Shown: positions 11,601-19,854 of the stretch, one piece after another
Layout: every line of letters begins with the position of its first letter
Numbering within the stretch: the stretch's first letter is position 1
DNA from: Butyriboletus loyo
Lineage: Eukaryota > Basidiomycota > Agaricomycetes > Boletales > Boletaceae
Reading direction: 5' to 3'
Assembly (NCBI GenBank): GCA_038093515.1
Contig: JBBPSI010000221.1
Coordinates: 1-39,975 of the forward strand
DNA length: 39,975 nucleotides
The notes under the pieces: model-generated
What the model saw: only the letters and a program-made list of their open reading frames with translations
What the model was told of the DNA's origin: nothing
The model's database searches: none
Made by a program: the position numbers and the translations under genes

Positions 11601-12176
11601 AAGACGTTCCTCCCCACCCTCGAATCCAGACTCTCGGAACTCACGGGAGCCCGAACGGAAGCTTTAGAAGCCCATGAGAAAGCACGCCGATTGATGAAGG
11701 AACGGATCTCGTCAAAGTTCCGCCCGTGGAAGACTGGAGATAGAGTGTGGTTAGAAGGACGTAACCTGAGACTCAGGTACCCGTCAAAGAAGCTCGCGCC
11801 CAGAAGAGAAGGACCGTTCGAGATCGCTCAGGTGATATCCCCTGTGGCGTACAGACTCCGATTGCCGCCGACCTGGAAGATCCATGACGTCTTCCACGCG
11901 TCCCTCCTGACTCCCTATCGTGAAACTGCGGAACATGGTCCGAATTTCACAAACCCTCCTCCGGAAGAAATAGACGGAGATGAAGAGTACGAGATCGATC
12001 GGATCCTGTCCCATCGCAGCTCGAAGGGACGCCGTCAGTTCCTTGTGTCCTGGAAGGGGTATTCCGCAGCGGAGAACACCTGGGAACCGAATGGGAACCT
12101 GGTCCATGCGCAGGCCTTACTCAAGGCTTATAAGCTGTGCCACCCAAAGGACTTTCCCTCCCCATCTTCGCAGTAA
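8616..12176 (+). pseudogene. pol: Pol of Gypsy B (one in-frame TGA in RT)
   Basis: 1186 codons in one frame apart from a TGA at 9996-9998, where element A has CGA. Domains in order: aspartic protease (VDSGASG), RT with intact YMDD at 9840-9851, RNase H (MTDAS), integrase zinc finger (H-H-CAVCQAHK), integrase core with first Asp at 11127-11129 (SVDLITG), second in ISDRGPQF and Glu in ERVNQELE, then a C-terminal chromodomain (QFLVSWKGYSAAENTWEP) expected to bind modified histone tails and steer integration to heterochromatin. The start ATG overlaps gag by 19 bp; expression is by -1 slippage at TTT-TAG or by reinitiation. Only one base separates it from a full-length frame. Confidence 0.93.
8625..8634 (+). 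promoter_or_regulatory. Candidate gag-pol recoding site (TTT TAG)
   Basis: Gag ends GAT TTT TAG. The preceding base is T, so the Phe tRNA on TTT can slip back one base onto TTT with the stop in the A site, entering the pol frame as TTT TTA. It is not a canonical X XXY YYZ heptamer. Element A has the same bases at 3941-3950. The ATG of pol (8616) lies just upstream, so termination-reinitiation is the alternative. Confidence 0.45.
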
Positions 12177-12185
12177 TACTCGAAA

Positions 12186-13457
12186 ATGTCCATCTCTCCT
12201 GTCGAAGAAAACGCCTCTTCTACCACAAACAACAACAATGAGAACCTCCCTCTTCCACCGCAACCCCCTGTTCGTTCCTCTCGTCTCCCAGTTTCTTCCC
12301 ACCGTGTTCTCTACGCCGCCGTTCTTGAGAACCCCGTCGCCATGTACGCGCTTGAACAGCGCATGGACTTCACCGGAGACTACATCCTCCGTACCCTCGC
12401 TTCCTTGTACCGCTCTTACGCCCTCGCCCGCACCGTCCACACCCGTCTATGCCCAGACAATCAGCCACCCGTTTATGCCGCCGCCCTTGAGTCCTCCTTG
12501 ATGGAGGCTAGGGGTTACACCCTTGATATCCTCCACGCCGAAGGATTCGGCTATGTGGTTGATCAACTCCTGCCAGGTATTCTGGCCCCAGTCCTGCGTC
12601 CCATCCTCATCACGCTTGCTCCTAGGGAGCGGCAGTTTTACCTTCACTCCGCCGACCGCATTGGCTACCTCCGTCCCATGGCTCGCGGCCCCAATCCAGT
12701 GCCTCGTCCTCCCCCGGCAAGATCTCCTTCGCCTGTACCTGTTCCAGCGCCACCCATCCGAAACTCTCCTGCAACCACGTTGGTAGCAGATTCGTCTCGC
12801 GAGACGACAGGAGAATCCCTGGAGTCCTTTCGGACCGACGTCGACGAGCCTCAGGTCGCTCGTCGACACTCCCCCTTACCGCCTCGTACAGTGCGTCGCC
12901 AACCTCGCCAGGCACTACTCCAGGCCGGAGCCATCCCCGGGTCAGTCACCCTTACCGCTGCAGGACGAAGAATCGCCAACAGAGCCGTCCGCTCCGTCAC
13001 CCCCCAACCGTCTACCCGACGAGGCACGCCCGCCATCCAGCTCATCCCTCACGTCACCACCCCCACCGCCGCAGCTGGTAGTTCTAACAACTCTTCGTAC
13101 GGACCCCCGCCTCCCTACCTCCCCAGTCGGGGCACTCGTGATTCCCCTATCGTCGTTGACGACCGATCGCCTGACCCCAGCACGAGCTCTCCTCGACCTC
13201 GCCTCGTTCGCCCACAGCTCTGCTTCGAGTGCGGAACCGCCGGTCACTTTCGCAGGGAGTGCCCCAATTACGCCTGCCCCTTCTGTCATCGGATCGCCCC
13301 TGGTCATATACAGGAGTTTTGCCCAGAGCGTATCTGTGGCCTATGCAGAGCCATTGGCCATATCGTCGCCAACTGCACATTCCGGGACGACGCGTGGGCG
13401 GACCTTCCTGTCGACGATCCTTACGACTACGACTTCAACGAGGGAGCGTCTCAATGA
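12186..13457 (+). CDS. Third ORF of Gypsy B: triple zinc-knuckle protein
   Basis: 423 aa, starting nine bases after the pol stop (TAA, then ATG). Residues about 35-165 form a helix-rich, cysteine-free region (VLYAAVLENPVAMYALEQRM...FYLHSADRIGYLRP style). Residues 165-335 are a Pro/Ser/Arg-rich, probably disordered linker. The C-terminus carries three zinc knuckles in tandem: CX2CX4HX4C (CFECGTAGHFRREC), CX2CX5HX5C (CPFCHRIAPGHIQEFC) and CX2CX4HX4C (CGLCRAIGHIVANC). This predicts RNA or single-stranded DNA binding, and it may supply nucleocapsid or chaperone activity. Ty3/Gypsy elements usually end with pol. I do not recognise the N-terminal part. It stops 42 bp before the 3' LTR. No signal peptide or membrane segment is visible, so it is not an envelope-like gene. 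Confidence 0.85.
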   Translation: MSISPVEENASSTTNNNNENLPLPPQPPVRSSRLPVSSHRVLYAAVLENPVAMYALEQRMDFTGDYILRTLASLYRSYALARTVHTRLCPDNQPPVYAAALESSLMEARGYTLDILHAEGFGYVVDQLLPGILAPVLRPILITLAPRERQFYLHSADRIGYLRPMARGPNPVPRPPPARSPSPVPVPAPPIRNSPATTLVADSSRETTGESLESFRTDVDEPQVARRHSPLPPRTVRRQPRQALLQAGAIPGSVTLTAAGRRIANRAVRSVTPQPSTRRGTPAIQLIPHVTTPTAAAGSSNNSSYGPPPPYLPSRGTRDSPIVVDDRSPDPSTSSPRPRLVRPQLCFECGTAGHFRRECPNYACPFCHRIAPGHIQEFCPERICGLCRAIGHIVANCTFRDDAWADLPVDDPYDYDFNEGASQ

Positions 13458-13499
13458 AGGAAGTTTTCAAGTTGTGGAGTCGGAGTCTCCACCATGAAA

Positions 13500-13926
13500 T
13501 GTTACGGTAGTGGTATACTTTTTCCATCCACTACCACTCGGACTACTTCACTCGCCTAGCCTTTTGCTAGTGCCCTTTGAGCGGTATGAGCCGCTTTAGC
13601 TTAGTCATCACTTCCCGCGCACGGACGCATTTTCTTTCACACTCTGGAACGTTCTAGAGTGTTTCTTCCACATTTGTACTTTTGCTCTCGCGACTCGATT
13701 AGGGAGCATGGTCTGTGCGCAGACCTCTGTAGTATAAAGACTCTGTCTTTACACCCTGTACTTTATCTAGTTCTATGCAGTAACCTGCTAGCAATTAGTT
13801 TCACTCCAGACTCTTAGTGTGCGCACTAAGACATAGTCTGAGACCCAGCTCAGAAACGCTTCACGAGTCTCGAGGCCACTCCAGAGTGCCTCCTCACTGT
13901 TCTAGTTGTTAGCGCCCAGCGTAACA
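13500..13926 (+). repeat. 3' LTR of Gypsy B (427 bp)
   Basis: TGTTACGG...GCGTAACA followed by the GTTAC duplication at 13927-13931. Upstream of it the sequence reads CCACCATGAAA, whereas element A reads CCACCATGGGAAGGGGGTAA, so the polypurine tract is missing here. Confidence 0.94.
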
Positions 13927-14623
13927 GTTACTCCCTATGGCCGAGTTCTCCCATAACTCCATGACCCATTCGTCTACCAACGTGACGCCCTTCTCCCTGA
14001 TGGTCAGGTATGAGCCGAGATCATATCCTCCAATTGGAAAGACGTTCCTCCCCGCCCTTGAGTCCAGACTCTCGGAACTCACAGGAGCCCAAACAGAAGC
14101 ACTGGAGGCCCATGAGAAGGCATGGCGACTGATGAAAGAACGGATCTCATCCAAGTTCTGCCCGTGGAAAACAGGGGATAAGGTTTGGCTCGAAGGACAC
14201 AACCTTCGACTCAGGTACCCGTCCAAAAAGCTCGCGCCCAGGAGAGAAGGACCGTTCGAGATCGCTCAGGTGATATCTCCTGTGGCATACAGACTCTGAT
14301 TGCCGCCGACCTGGAAGATTCACGATGTCTTCCATGCGTCATTGCTGACTCCTTATCGCAAAATGGTGGAACATGGCCTGAATTTCACAAATCCCCCCCC
14401 GGAAGAAATAGACGGAGATGAAGAGTACGAGATTGATCGGATCTTGTCCCATCGCGGCTCCAAGGGACGCCGTCAATTCCTTGTGTCCTGGAAAGGGTAT
14501 TCCGCAGCAGAAAACACCTGGGAACCAAACGGGAACCTGGTCCATGCACAGGCCTTGCTCAAGGCTTATAAGCTGCGCCACCCGAAGGACTTTCCCTCCC
14601 CATCTTCGCAGTAACACTCGAAA

Positions 14624-15892
14624 ATGGCCATTCCCCCTGCTGAGAACAATGCCTCTTCCGCCACTGACAACAATGAGAACCTCCCTCTTCCGCCTCAACC
14701 TCCTGTTCGTTCTTCCCACCTTCCAGTGTCGTCCCGCCGCGTGCTCTACGCTGCCGTCTTAGAAAATCCCGTCGCCACCTACGCTTTGGAGCAGCGTATG
14801 GACTTCACCAGGGACTATGTCCTCCGTACTCTCGCCTCCCTCTACCGCTCCTACGCCCTCGCCCGTACCGTCCATACCCGTCTGTGTCCAGACAACCAAC
14901 CACCTGTCTATGCCGCCGCCCTTGAGTCCTCCTTGATGGAGGCTAGGGGTTACACCCTTGACATCCTCCACGCTGAAGGCTTCGGCTACGTGGTCGATCA
15001 ACTCTTGCCAGGTATTCTGGCCCCAGTCCTCCGTCCCATCCTCATCGTGCTTGCTCCTAGGGAGCAGCAATTCTACCTTCACTCCGCCAACCGCATCGGC
15101 TACCTCCGCCCCATGGCTCGCGGCCCCAATCCAGTGCCTCATCCTCCCCCAGCAAGATCTCCTTCGCCTGTACCTGTTCCAGCGCCATCCGCCCGAGAGT
15201 CTCCTGCAACCACGTTGGTAGCAGACTCATCTCGCGAGACGACAGGGGAGTCCCTGGAGTCCTTTCGGACCGACGTCGACGAGCCCCAGGTCGCTCGTCG
15301 ACACTCCCCCCTACCGCCTCGCACAGTGCGTCGCCAACCTCGCCAGGCGTTACTCCAGGCCGGAGCTATCCCAGGGTCAGTCACCCTTACCGCCGCAGGA
15401 CGAAGAATTGCCAACAGAGCCGTCCGCTCCGTCACCCCCCAACCGTCTACTCGACGTGGCACTCCTGCCATCCAGCTCATCCCTCGTGTCACCTCCCCCA
15501 CCGCTGCAGCTGGTGGCTCTAATGACTCTTCCTACGGACCCCCGCCTCCCTACCTCGCTGGTCGGGGCACTCGTAATTCCCCTATCGTCATCGACGATCG
15601 ATCCCCTGGTCCCAGCCCGGGCCCTGCTCGACCTCGCCTCGTCCACCCGCAACTCTGCTTCGAGTGCGGGACCGTCAGCCACTTCCGCAGGGAATGCCCC
15701 AACTATACCTGCCCCTTTTGCCACCGGATCGCCCCTGGTCATATACAGGAGTTTTGTCCAGAGCGTACCTGCGGCCTATGCGGCACCGTTGGCCACATCG
15801 TCGCCAACTGCACATTCCGGGATGACGCATGGGCGGACCTCCCTGTCAACGACCCTTACGACTATGACTTCAACGAGGGAGCGTCTCAATGA
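14624..15892 (+). CDS. Third ORF of Gypsy A: triple zinc-knuckle protein
   Basis: 422 aa, uninterrupted although gag and pol of the same element are broken. It begins nine bases after A's pol stop (TAA at 14612-14614), the same spacing as in B. Protein sequence is very close to B's copy and many of the DNA differences are at third codon positions. The three C-terminal zinc knuckles are complete (CFECGTVSHFRREC, CPFCHRIAPGHIQEFC, CGLCGTVGHIVANC). The stop is 51 bp before the 3' LTR and is followed by the polypurine tract. With only about 1.3 kb of sequence, absence of a stop could be luck, so continued function of this copy is not shown. Confidence 0.85.
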   Translation: MAIPPAENNASSATDNNENLPLPPQPPVRSSHLPVSSRRVLYAAVLENPVATYALEQRMDFTRDYVLRTLASLYRSYALARTVHTRLCPDNQPPVYAAALESSLMEARGYTLDILHAEGFGYVVDQLLPGILAPVLRPILIVLAPREQQFYLHSANRIGYLRPMARGPNPVPHPPPARSPSPVPVPAPSARESPATTLVADSSRETTGESLESFRTDVDEPQVARRHSPLPPRTVRRQPRQALLQAGAIPGSVTLTAAGRRIANRAVRSVTPQPSTRRGTPAIQLIPRVTSPTAAAGGSNDSSYGPPPPYLAGRGTRNSPIVIDDRSPGPSPGPARPRLVHPQLCFECGTVSHFRRECPNYTCPFCHRIAPGHIQEFCPERTCGLCGTVGHIVANCTFRDDAWADLPVNDPYDYDFNEGASQ

Positions 15893-15930
15893 AGGGAGTT
15901 TTCAAGTTGTGGAGTCGGAGTCTCCACCAT

Positions 15931-15940
15931 GGGAAGGGGG
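15931..15940 (+). promoter_or_regulatory. Polypurine tract of Gypsy A
   Basis: GGGAAGGGGG, three bases before the 3' LTR start at 15944, is the expected position for the plus-strand primer of reverse transcription. Element B lacks this sequence. Confidence 0.8.
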
Positions 15941-15943
15941 TAA

Positions 15944-16371
15944 TGTTACGGTAGTGGTATACTTTTTCCATCCACTACCACTTGGACTACTTCATTCGCC
16001 TAGCTTACAGCTAGTTCCCTTTGAACGGTACCAACTGTTCTAGCTTAGTCACCACTTCCCGCGCACGGACGCACTTTCCTTCATACTCCAGAATGTTCTA
16101 GAGTATCTCTTCCCCGTTTGTACTTTCCCTTCTCGCGGCTCGATTAGGGACATGGTCTGTGCGCAGACCCCAGTAGTATAAAGACCCAGCCTTTATACCA
16201 TGTACAGTATCTAGTTCTACGCAGTCACCTGCTAGCAATTAGTTCTCCTCCAGACTCTTAGTGTGCGCACTAAGACATAGTCTGAGACCCAGCCCGAGAA
16301 TTGTCTCCAGAGTCCTGAGGCTACTCCAGAGTGCCTCCTCGTCGTTCTAGTTGTTAGCGCCCAGCGTAACA
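15944..16371 (+). repeat. 3' LTR of Gypsy A (428 bp)
   Basis: TGTTACGG...GCGTAACA, two differences from the 5' LTR. Followed by the target duplication ATCCT at 16372-16376, after which the Copia protease coding sequence resumes on the minus strand. Confidence 0.95.
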
Positions 16372-16900
16372 ATCCTTCCCTAGTCGCTGTGATAACAACA
16401 CAGTACCAGGTCCAAACATCTTCATGGTTGCGCCATTTGCTGTGATCGCAATTCTCTCGGTATCACCGAGATCCATGAAGTCTACAACATGTGGTGTGAC
16501 ATGGTCTGTGCAACCGCTGTCAATCATCCAGGCGTTGGAAAGAAGATCCTTCTTTGAAGGGACATCTCCGGATGTGTAAGCTCCCACAATATACAGATCA
16601 CCAAGATCGAATTCATCGTTGTAATCATATACAGCATCATAGTCCTCAGCATCTCGCTGGTATGTAGAGTCCCAGACATTAATGTCACGGGAGTCAAGAC
16701 CGTGCTTCCAAGTGCCATCTGCACGATGAGCAGTGTTACCGTAAAAGGACTCTTCATCCTTCTCATCGATCGACTCTAGAAAGGTCGAAAGACGGACTGC
16801 TTTTGCTTTGCGTTCCTTCTTCTTCGGCTGACCACGAGACCCTGAAGGTTTAGAGGGAATCGCGGCGTTTCCGAAAGGAGTGTGAGGAAAATGCATTAGC
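16372..16900 (-). pseudogene. Copia pol, protease segment (cut by Gypsy A)
   Basis: Minus-strand reading continues from gag after a frame change near 16885-16900. It holds a Lys-rich stretch (QPKKKERKAK), an acidic Tyr/Asp-rich spacer, and the Copia aspartic protease with active-site motif AWMIDSGCTDH. It breaks at 16372, where Gypsy A was inserted, and resumes at 2117. Whether the gag-to-pol frame change is a mutation or a programmed shift cannot be told from one copy; most Copia elements use a single gag-pol frame. Confidence 0.82.
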
Positions 16901-18079
16901 ATCTCCATCCTCGAAATAAGGTGATGCGAGGGGTGGTCCCATCGGATCATCATCTCCCCAACCAGCTTGACCAACGGTAGATTCAGTTTCCATCGGGAAA
17001 TCTGTAAGCGTGTGGTCACCTAGTTGTGTTTCGCCCAACTCTACAATGTTGGCAAATCCGTCCATGTCCATCTCCACTTCATTCGCACGTCCTTTCCCTT
17101 TTCCCTTTCCTCGACGTGTCTTGAATCCGGAGCGATTGTTTGTTCGCTCATTACGGTTTGCTCCGGATCCTGAAGGTCCTCCATAAGGTGTCGCAGGCAT
17201 GTGGTTTTGCTGCTGCCTTTGCTGCTGTGGTTGGAACAGCCTCTTCTGTCCAGGACGACCACGTCCGCCAGAAGGTTGTTGAGGACGAGCCTGATTGTTC
17301 CAATTTGTCTGTGCAGGTGGAGGAGGTCCGCGTCTAACCGTGTTTGTGCGGTTGAGCTGGGTATCCGGTGCAACTGTATTCGTTCGAGAGGTGGTGGGAT
17401 AAGGGATCTGGCCAGTGCCAGCACGAAGTTGTAACTCGTGAGTGATCATGGGAATGATAACGTTCGGTGTAAATTGGTGAACGTTTGTGTTGTGGACGAT
17501 GTTGGACACCAGAGGTTCGAAAGATTTCGGTAACTTGGTGAGCAGGATCATGGATCGGAAATTGTTTGGAAGGCTTAATCCTGCTGCTTCCATTTTATGG
17601 AAAGTGTCCATTAAGGACATGAGACCAGCAACTGTGTTAGCTTCATGAACACGAATGTTCATGGCTTGGCGGAACAGGAAAAATTGTCCTGTAATGCCTG
17701 TGGTTGCATAGGTGTCATGCAGGAAGTCCCAGAGAGTTTTGGCGACAGAGATATTGACTGATTCTGGAATTATTTGACCAGAAGCGTCATAGAGGGATGG
17801 AGCGTAGTCGTAGTTGACTGCATGTTGGAGTTCTGGAGAGATGTAGATGGCGAGCATGCCAACAGAGCGCTTGTCCAGTGAGACCCACTTCTGCTGGTCA
17901 GCGGCAGTCTGATTGTAGTACTCAGAAGTACCATCCACTATTGACCAGACACCGATTACGGTGAGAGCATGTCTCATTTGACGAGACCAGGCTGTATAGT
18001 TGTCCGCTCCAGTCAGGACAGGAAGTCTCTGCTGGATTTGGGCGTCGATCTTGAATTCTGATATGGTGGGGAGCGACAT
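16850..18079 (-). CDS. gag: Copia Gag
   Basis: 409 aa starting MSLPTISEFKIDAQ. The N-terminal half has the Copia Gag pattern (LTGADNYTAWSRQMRHAL, then DKRSVGMLAIYISPE and a UBN2-like region with TLWDFLHDTYATTG and MSLMDTFHKMEAAGL). The C-terminal part is Gly/Arg/Gln-rich and basic (SGGRGRPGQKR, RRGKGKGKGR) and has no CCHC knuckle, so RNA binding would rest on the basic Gly-rich tail. The ATG lies nine bases after the stop of the preceding ORF, suggesting coupled translation. The last residues before the stop (HSFRKRRDSL) probably lie past the frameshift. Confidence 0.87.
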   Translation of the reverse strand: MSLPTISEFKIDAQIQQRLPVLTGADNYTAWSRQMRHALTVIGVWSIVDGTSEYYNQTAADQQKWVSLDKRSVGMLAIYISPELQHAVNYDYAPSLYDASGQIIPESVNISVAKTLWDFLHDTYATTGITGQFFLFRQAMNIRVHEANTVAGLMSLMDTFHKMEAAGLSLPNNFRSMILLTKLPKSFEPLVSNIVHNTNVHQFTPNVIIPMITHELQLRAGTGQIPYPTTSRTNTVAPDTQLNRTNTVRRGPPPPAQTNWNNQARPQQPSGGRGRPGQKRLFQPQQQRQQQNHMPATPYGGPSGSGANRNERTNNRSGFKTRRGKGKGKGRANEVEMDMDGFANIVELGETQLGDHTLTDFPMETESTVGQAGWGDDDPMGPPLASPYFEDGDANAFSSHSFRKRRDSL

Positions 18080-18088
18080 GATTATTGT

Positions 18089-18916
18089 TTAAAACAAAAA
18101 TCCGAAGATGAACTGATCAAAAGAAGAGAAAACTTCGTCAGCATTTAGAATTGAAGGATTAGAAATAGGAGAAGGTGAACGTGAGGGAAGACCTATCGGA
18201 TTAACCACTGGTGTATATAACCTAGATGGTTCCGAAGGTCCTTGTTCCGATGTTTCTTGCACCAGATATCCATTTTCGTCATAATGAAAATCTCCTCCTA
18301 AGTTGTTAGACTCTTCTCCATGACCAATGTTCGAGAGATAACTTCCTTCTATCACATGTTCTCCTGTTTCGACTCCGTGTAAATTACTCTCTGGGATCCC
18401 TTGAGGAAGAGCAGATAGTGGTGGTGCCGAGGCAGCACATATCACTTCAAATTCCTCAAACTGTATGTTGGGAAACCAGTGTGGATTGTTTATTTTTCCA
18501 CTAGAGAACTTTACAGTGAAGTCAGAGTGCGAAACGTAAGTAGAAGGAGAAATTTGTCCGTATGGAAGGATAACTTGTGCGTAATCCTCTGGTATGGTGT
18601 ACATGTGAAGATAGGTAAGTGTATTTCTAGATAGGTGCGGACCTTGCTTGAACCTGACGTCTCTGACGTAGAGAGGTCCTGATAGGACTGATGAAGGTAG
18701 GGTCCCATGTGGCTCGCAGCTGGCTAGGTCCATGTTGGTTATTAGGAGGCGAAAGTCATCCCAGAACTCTATGTTCTGCAGGAGTTCGACTTCTTCATCT
18801 TCCTCCAGCCTCAACTCCAATCTCCTGGTATTCGCAATGATTGCTTTTATCTGACTCTTCATGGTTTCTAAGATCCATTTGGAGTCATCCGAGATCTCGT
18901 TGTAGGTGTCAGACAT
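18089..18916 (-). CDS. Copia accessory ORF 2, unknown function
   Basis: 275 aa from ATG at 18916 (MSDTYNEISDDSKW). This ATG overlaps the stop of accessory ORF 1 as ATGTCTGA, and the stop lies nine bases before the gag ATG. The N-terminal 60 residues are charged and likely helical (KSQIKAIIANTRRLELRLEEDEEVELL). The rest contains Pro/Ser and aromatic residues with an acidic C-terminal half. No zinc finger, signal peptide or catalytic motif is visible and I do not recognise the family. Its position inside the element, between LTR and gag, says it belongs to the retrotransposon, since Copia elements usually have gag directly after the PBS. Confidence 0.65.
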   Translation of the reverse strand: MSDTYNEISDDSKWILETMKSQIKAIIANTRRLELRLEEDEEVELLQNIEFWDDFRLLITNMDLASCEPHGTLPSSVLSGPLYVRDVRFKQGPHLSRNTLTYLHMYTIPEDYAQVILPYGQISPSTYVSHSDFTVKFSSGKINNPHWFPNIQFEEFEVICAASAPPLSALPQGIPESNLHGVETGEHVIEGSYLSNIGHGEESNNLGGDFHYDENGYLVQETSEQGPSEPSRLYTPVVNPIGLPSRSPSPISNPSILNADEVFSSFDQFIFGFLF

Positions 18917-19838
18917 TTTGTTCCAAGTCTTCAGCGATGTCTTGCTGCTCTGCAGCGAGTTCGTGAGCAAACTTGAACAAAAGATTTGAAGCATCAAGTT
19001 CAATGCGATTCTTTCAGAAGAAAGGGTGGAGCTGGTGGAACCTCATCCTCCAAATCCTATCCTGTATCTCATTCCACCTCCTTCATGTCAGTACATCCCA
19101 ATTTCTAAAATGTTCTTCGCCGACTTCGAAGAACTCTGCTGGCCGCCTGGAATAGTCATAGGCTTTGATGTGCCCATGATCGTCAACAGTGGGATAGTTC
19201 CTGTTGAATAGAGACGAGTCTTGCACTGCAAGAGTCGTGTTCCAGAGCATGTCCTTGTCAAATCCTTTGAAAGGAGACAATCTATCGTAGAAAGGGACGA
19301 GATGTTCCTTCATTTCATCCAAAGTTGGGTATTGGGATCGACAAAACATTTCGAAACCATGGTTGTGAAGGAGAACGTCAGGTGTAGCATCGTAGGAGGG
19401 GGTGAGAATAGGAAAGCCTGCATTCTCATAGATTGAGTGCAGGGGTTCATAGTGGAATGAATGAGATTGTATGTATTCAACCTTGCGACAGTGGTGGTGA
19501 CCATCCTCATCGATCCAGTCGATGGGTTTGAGGGGTCCAACCTCTGAAGATCGGATCCGAGTTTTGGAAGCGATTCTGTGGGAGAAAACTACGGAGGGGG
19601 TTGGAACCGATCGATCAATTACGAGGTTCGGGATGAGGAGGTCATCAGTGTCGTTGGGGTCGAGGCCTTCTAGCTCCTCTGGTAGGAGGCTCAGGATTTG
19701 CTGTTCTGTCTTGACGACGAACGAGCTCGTTGGTTCCATCTGGCCTGGGAATGATGGTAACATCGTCGGGTAGACGATGGATTCCTCGGTCAGTGGCGAT
19801 AGTGATTCCATAGGAAGGTGGTTCGCCAGTGGAAGCAT
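18909..19838 (-). pseudogene. Copia accessory ORF 1, unknown function (two in-frame TGA)
   Basis: One frame of 309 codons from the ATG at 19838 (MLPLANHLPMESLSP) to a stop at 18909-18911 that overlaps the next ATG. It is broken by TGA at 19083-19085 and 19014-19016; both could derive from CGA by CpG transition. The N-terminus is acidic (LLPEELEGLDPNDTDD), the middle has a His/Asp-rich stretch (IDEDGHHHCRK), and the C-terminal end is helical (LLFKFAHELAAEQQDIAEDL). It begins roughly 15 bp inside the LTR end. I do not recognise a domain. The conserved arrangement, not the sequence, indicates that it was an element gene. Confidence 0.6.
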
Positions 19839-19854
19839 TATGTATCCTGGTTGA

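Larger units (their letters stand above)
6810..13926 (+). mobile_element. Gypsy element B (chromovirus), nearly intact
   Basis: A 7117-bp Ty3/Gypsy element inserted in element A. It has 426- and 427-bp LTRs, a self-priming PBS (7238-7247 pairs with ATCTAGTTCT in the LTR), an intact gag, a pol with one stop codon, and an intact third ORF. It belongs to the same family as A but a distinct subfamily: proteins are very similar while LTRs differ at many sites. The polypurine tract seen in A is missing just before B's 3' LTR. It could be a non-autonomous but mobilisable copy if a relative supplies pol. Confidence 0.95.
3932..14614 (+). pseudogene. pol of Gypsy A (PR-RT-RH-IN-chromodomain), split by element B
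   Basis: Aligns end to end with B's pol. Segments are 3932-6804 and, after B, 13932-14614; GTTAC occurs on both sides of B. Visible parts: protease VDSGASG, RT fingers RPCQDYRYLN, RNase H MTDAS, integrase zinc finger and core, and the C-terminal chromodomain (WKGYSAAENTWEP). Damage: TGA at 4139-4141, 6794-6796 and 14297-14299. The RT YMDD box reads YMDN (5165-5167), and the first integrase catalytic Asp reads Asn (6443-6445). Most differ from B by C-to-T or G-to-A at CpG. Length without B is 3561 nt, equal to B's pol. The protein is inactive by several independent lesions. Confidence 0.92.
2123..16371 (+). mobile_element. Gypsy element A (chromovirus), interrupted by element B
   Basis: Full-length Ty3/Gypsy element with both LTRs (428 bp each), a self-priming PBS, gag, pol (protease, RT, RNase H, integrase, chromodomain), a third ORF, a polypurine tract and a perfect 5-bp target duplication. 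Without B it would be about 7.1 kb. B and one copy of GTTAC account for 7122 bp, a multiple of three, so the pol frame resumes after B. The two LTRs differ at only two positions, both CpG transitions, while the interior shows more damage: a one-base deletion in gag, TGA stops in gag and pol, and Asp-to-Asn changes at RT and integrase catalytic sites. It is therefore a dead copy. Confidence 0.95.

Noticed and set aside
12447..15742. Several minus-strand frames of 120-140 codons across the third ORFs
   Set aside because: Antisense to GC-rich coding sequence; the plus-strand ORF with zinc knuckles explains the conservation.
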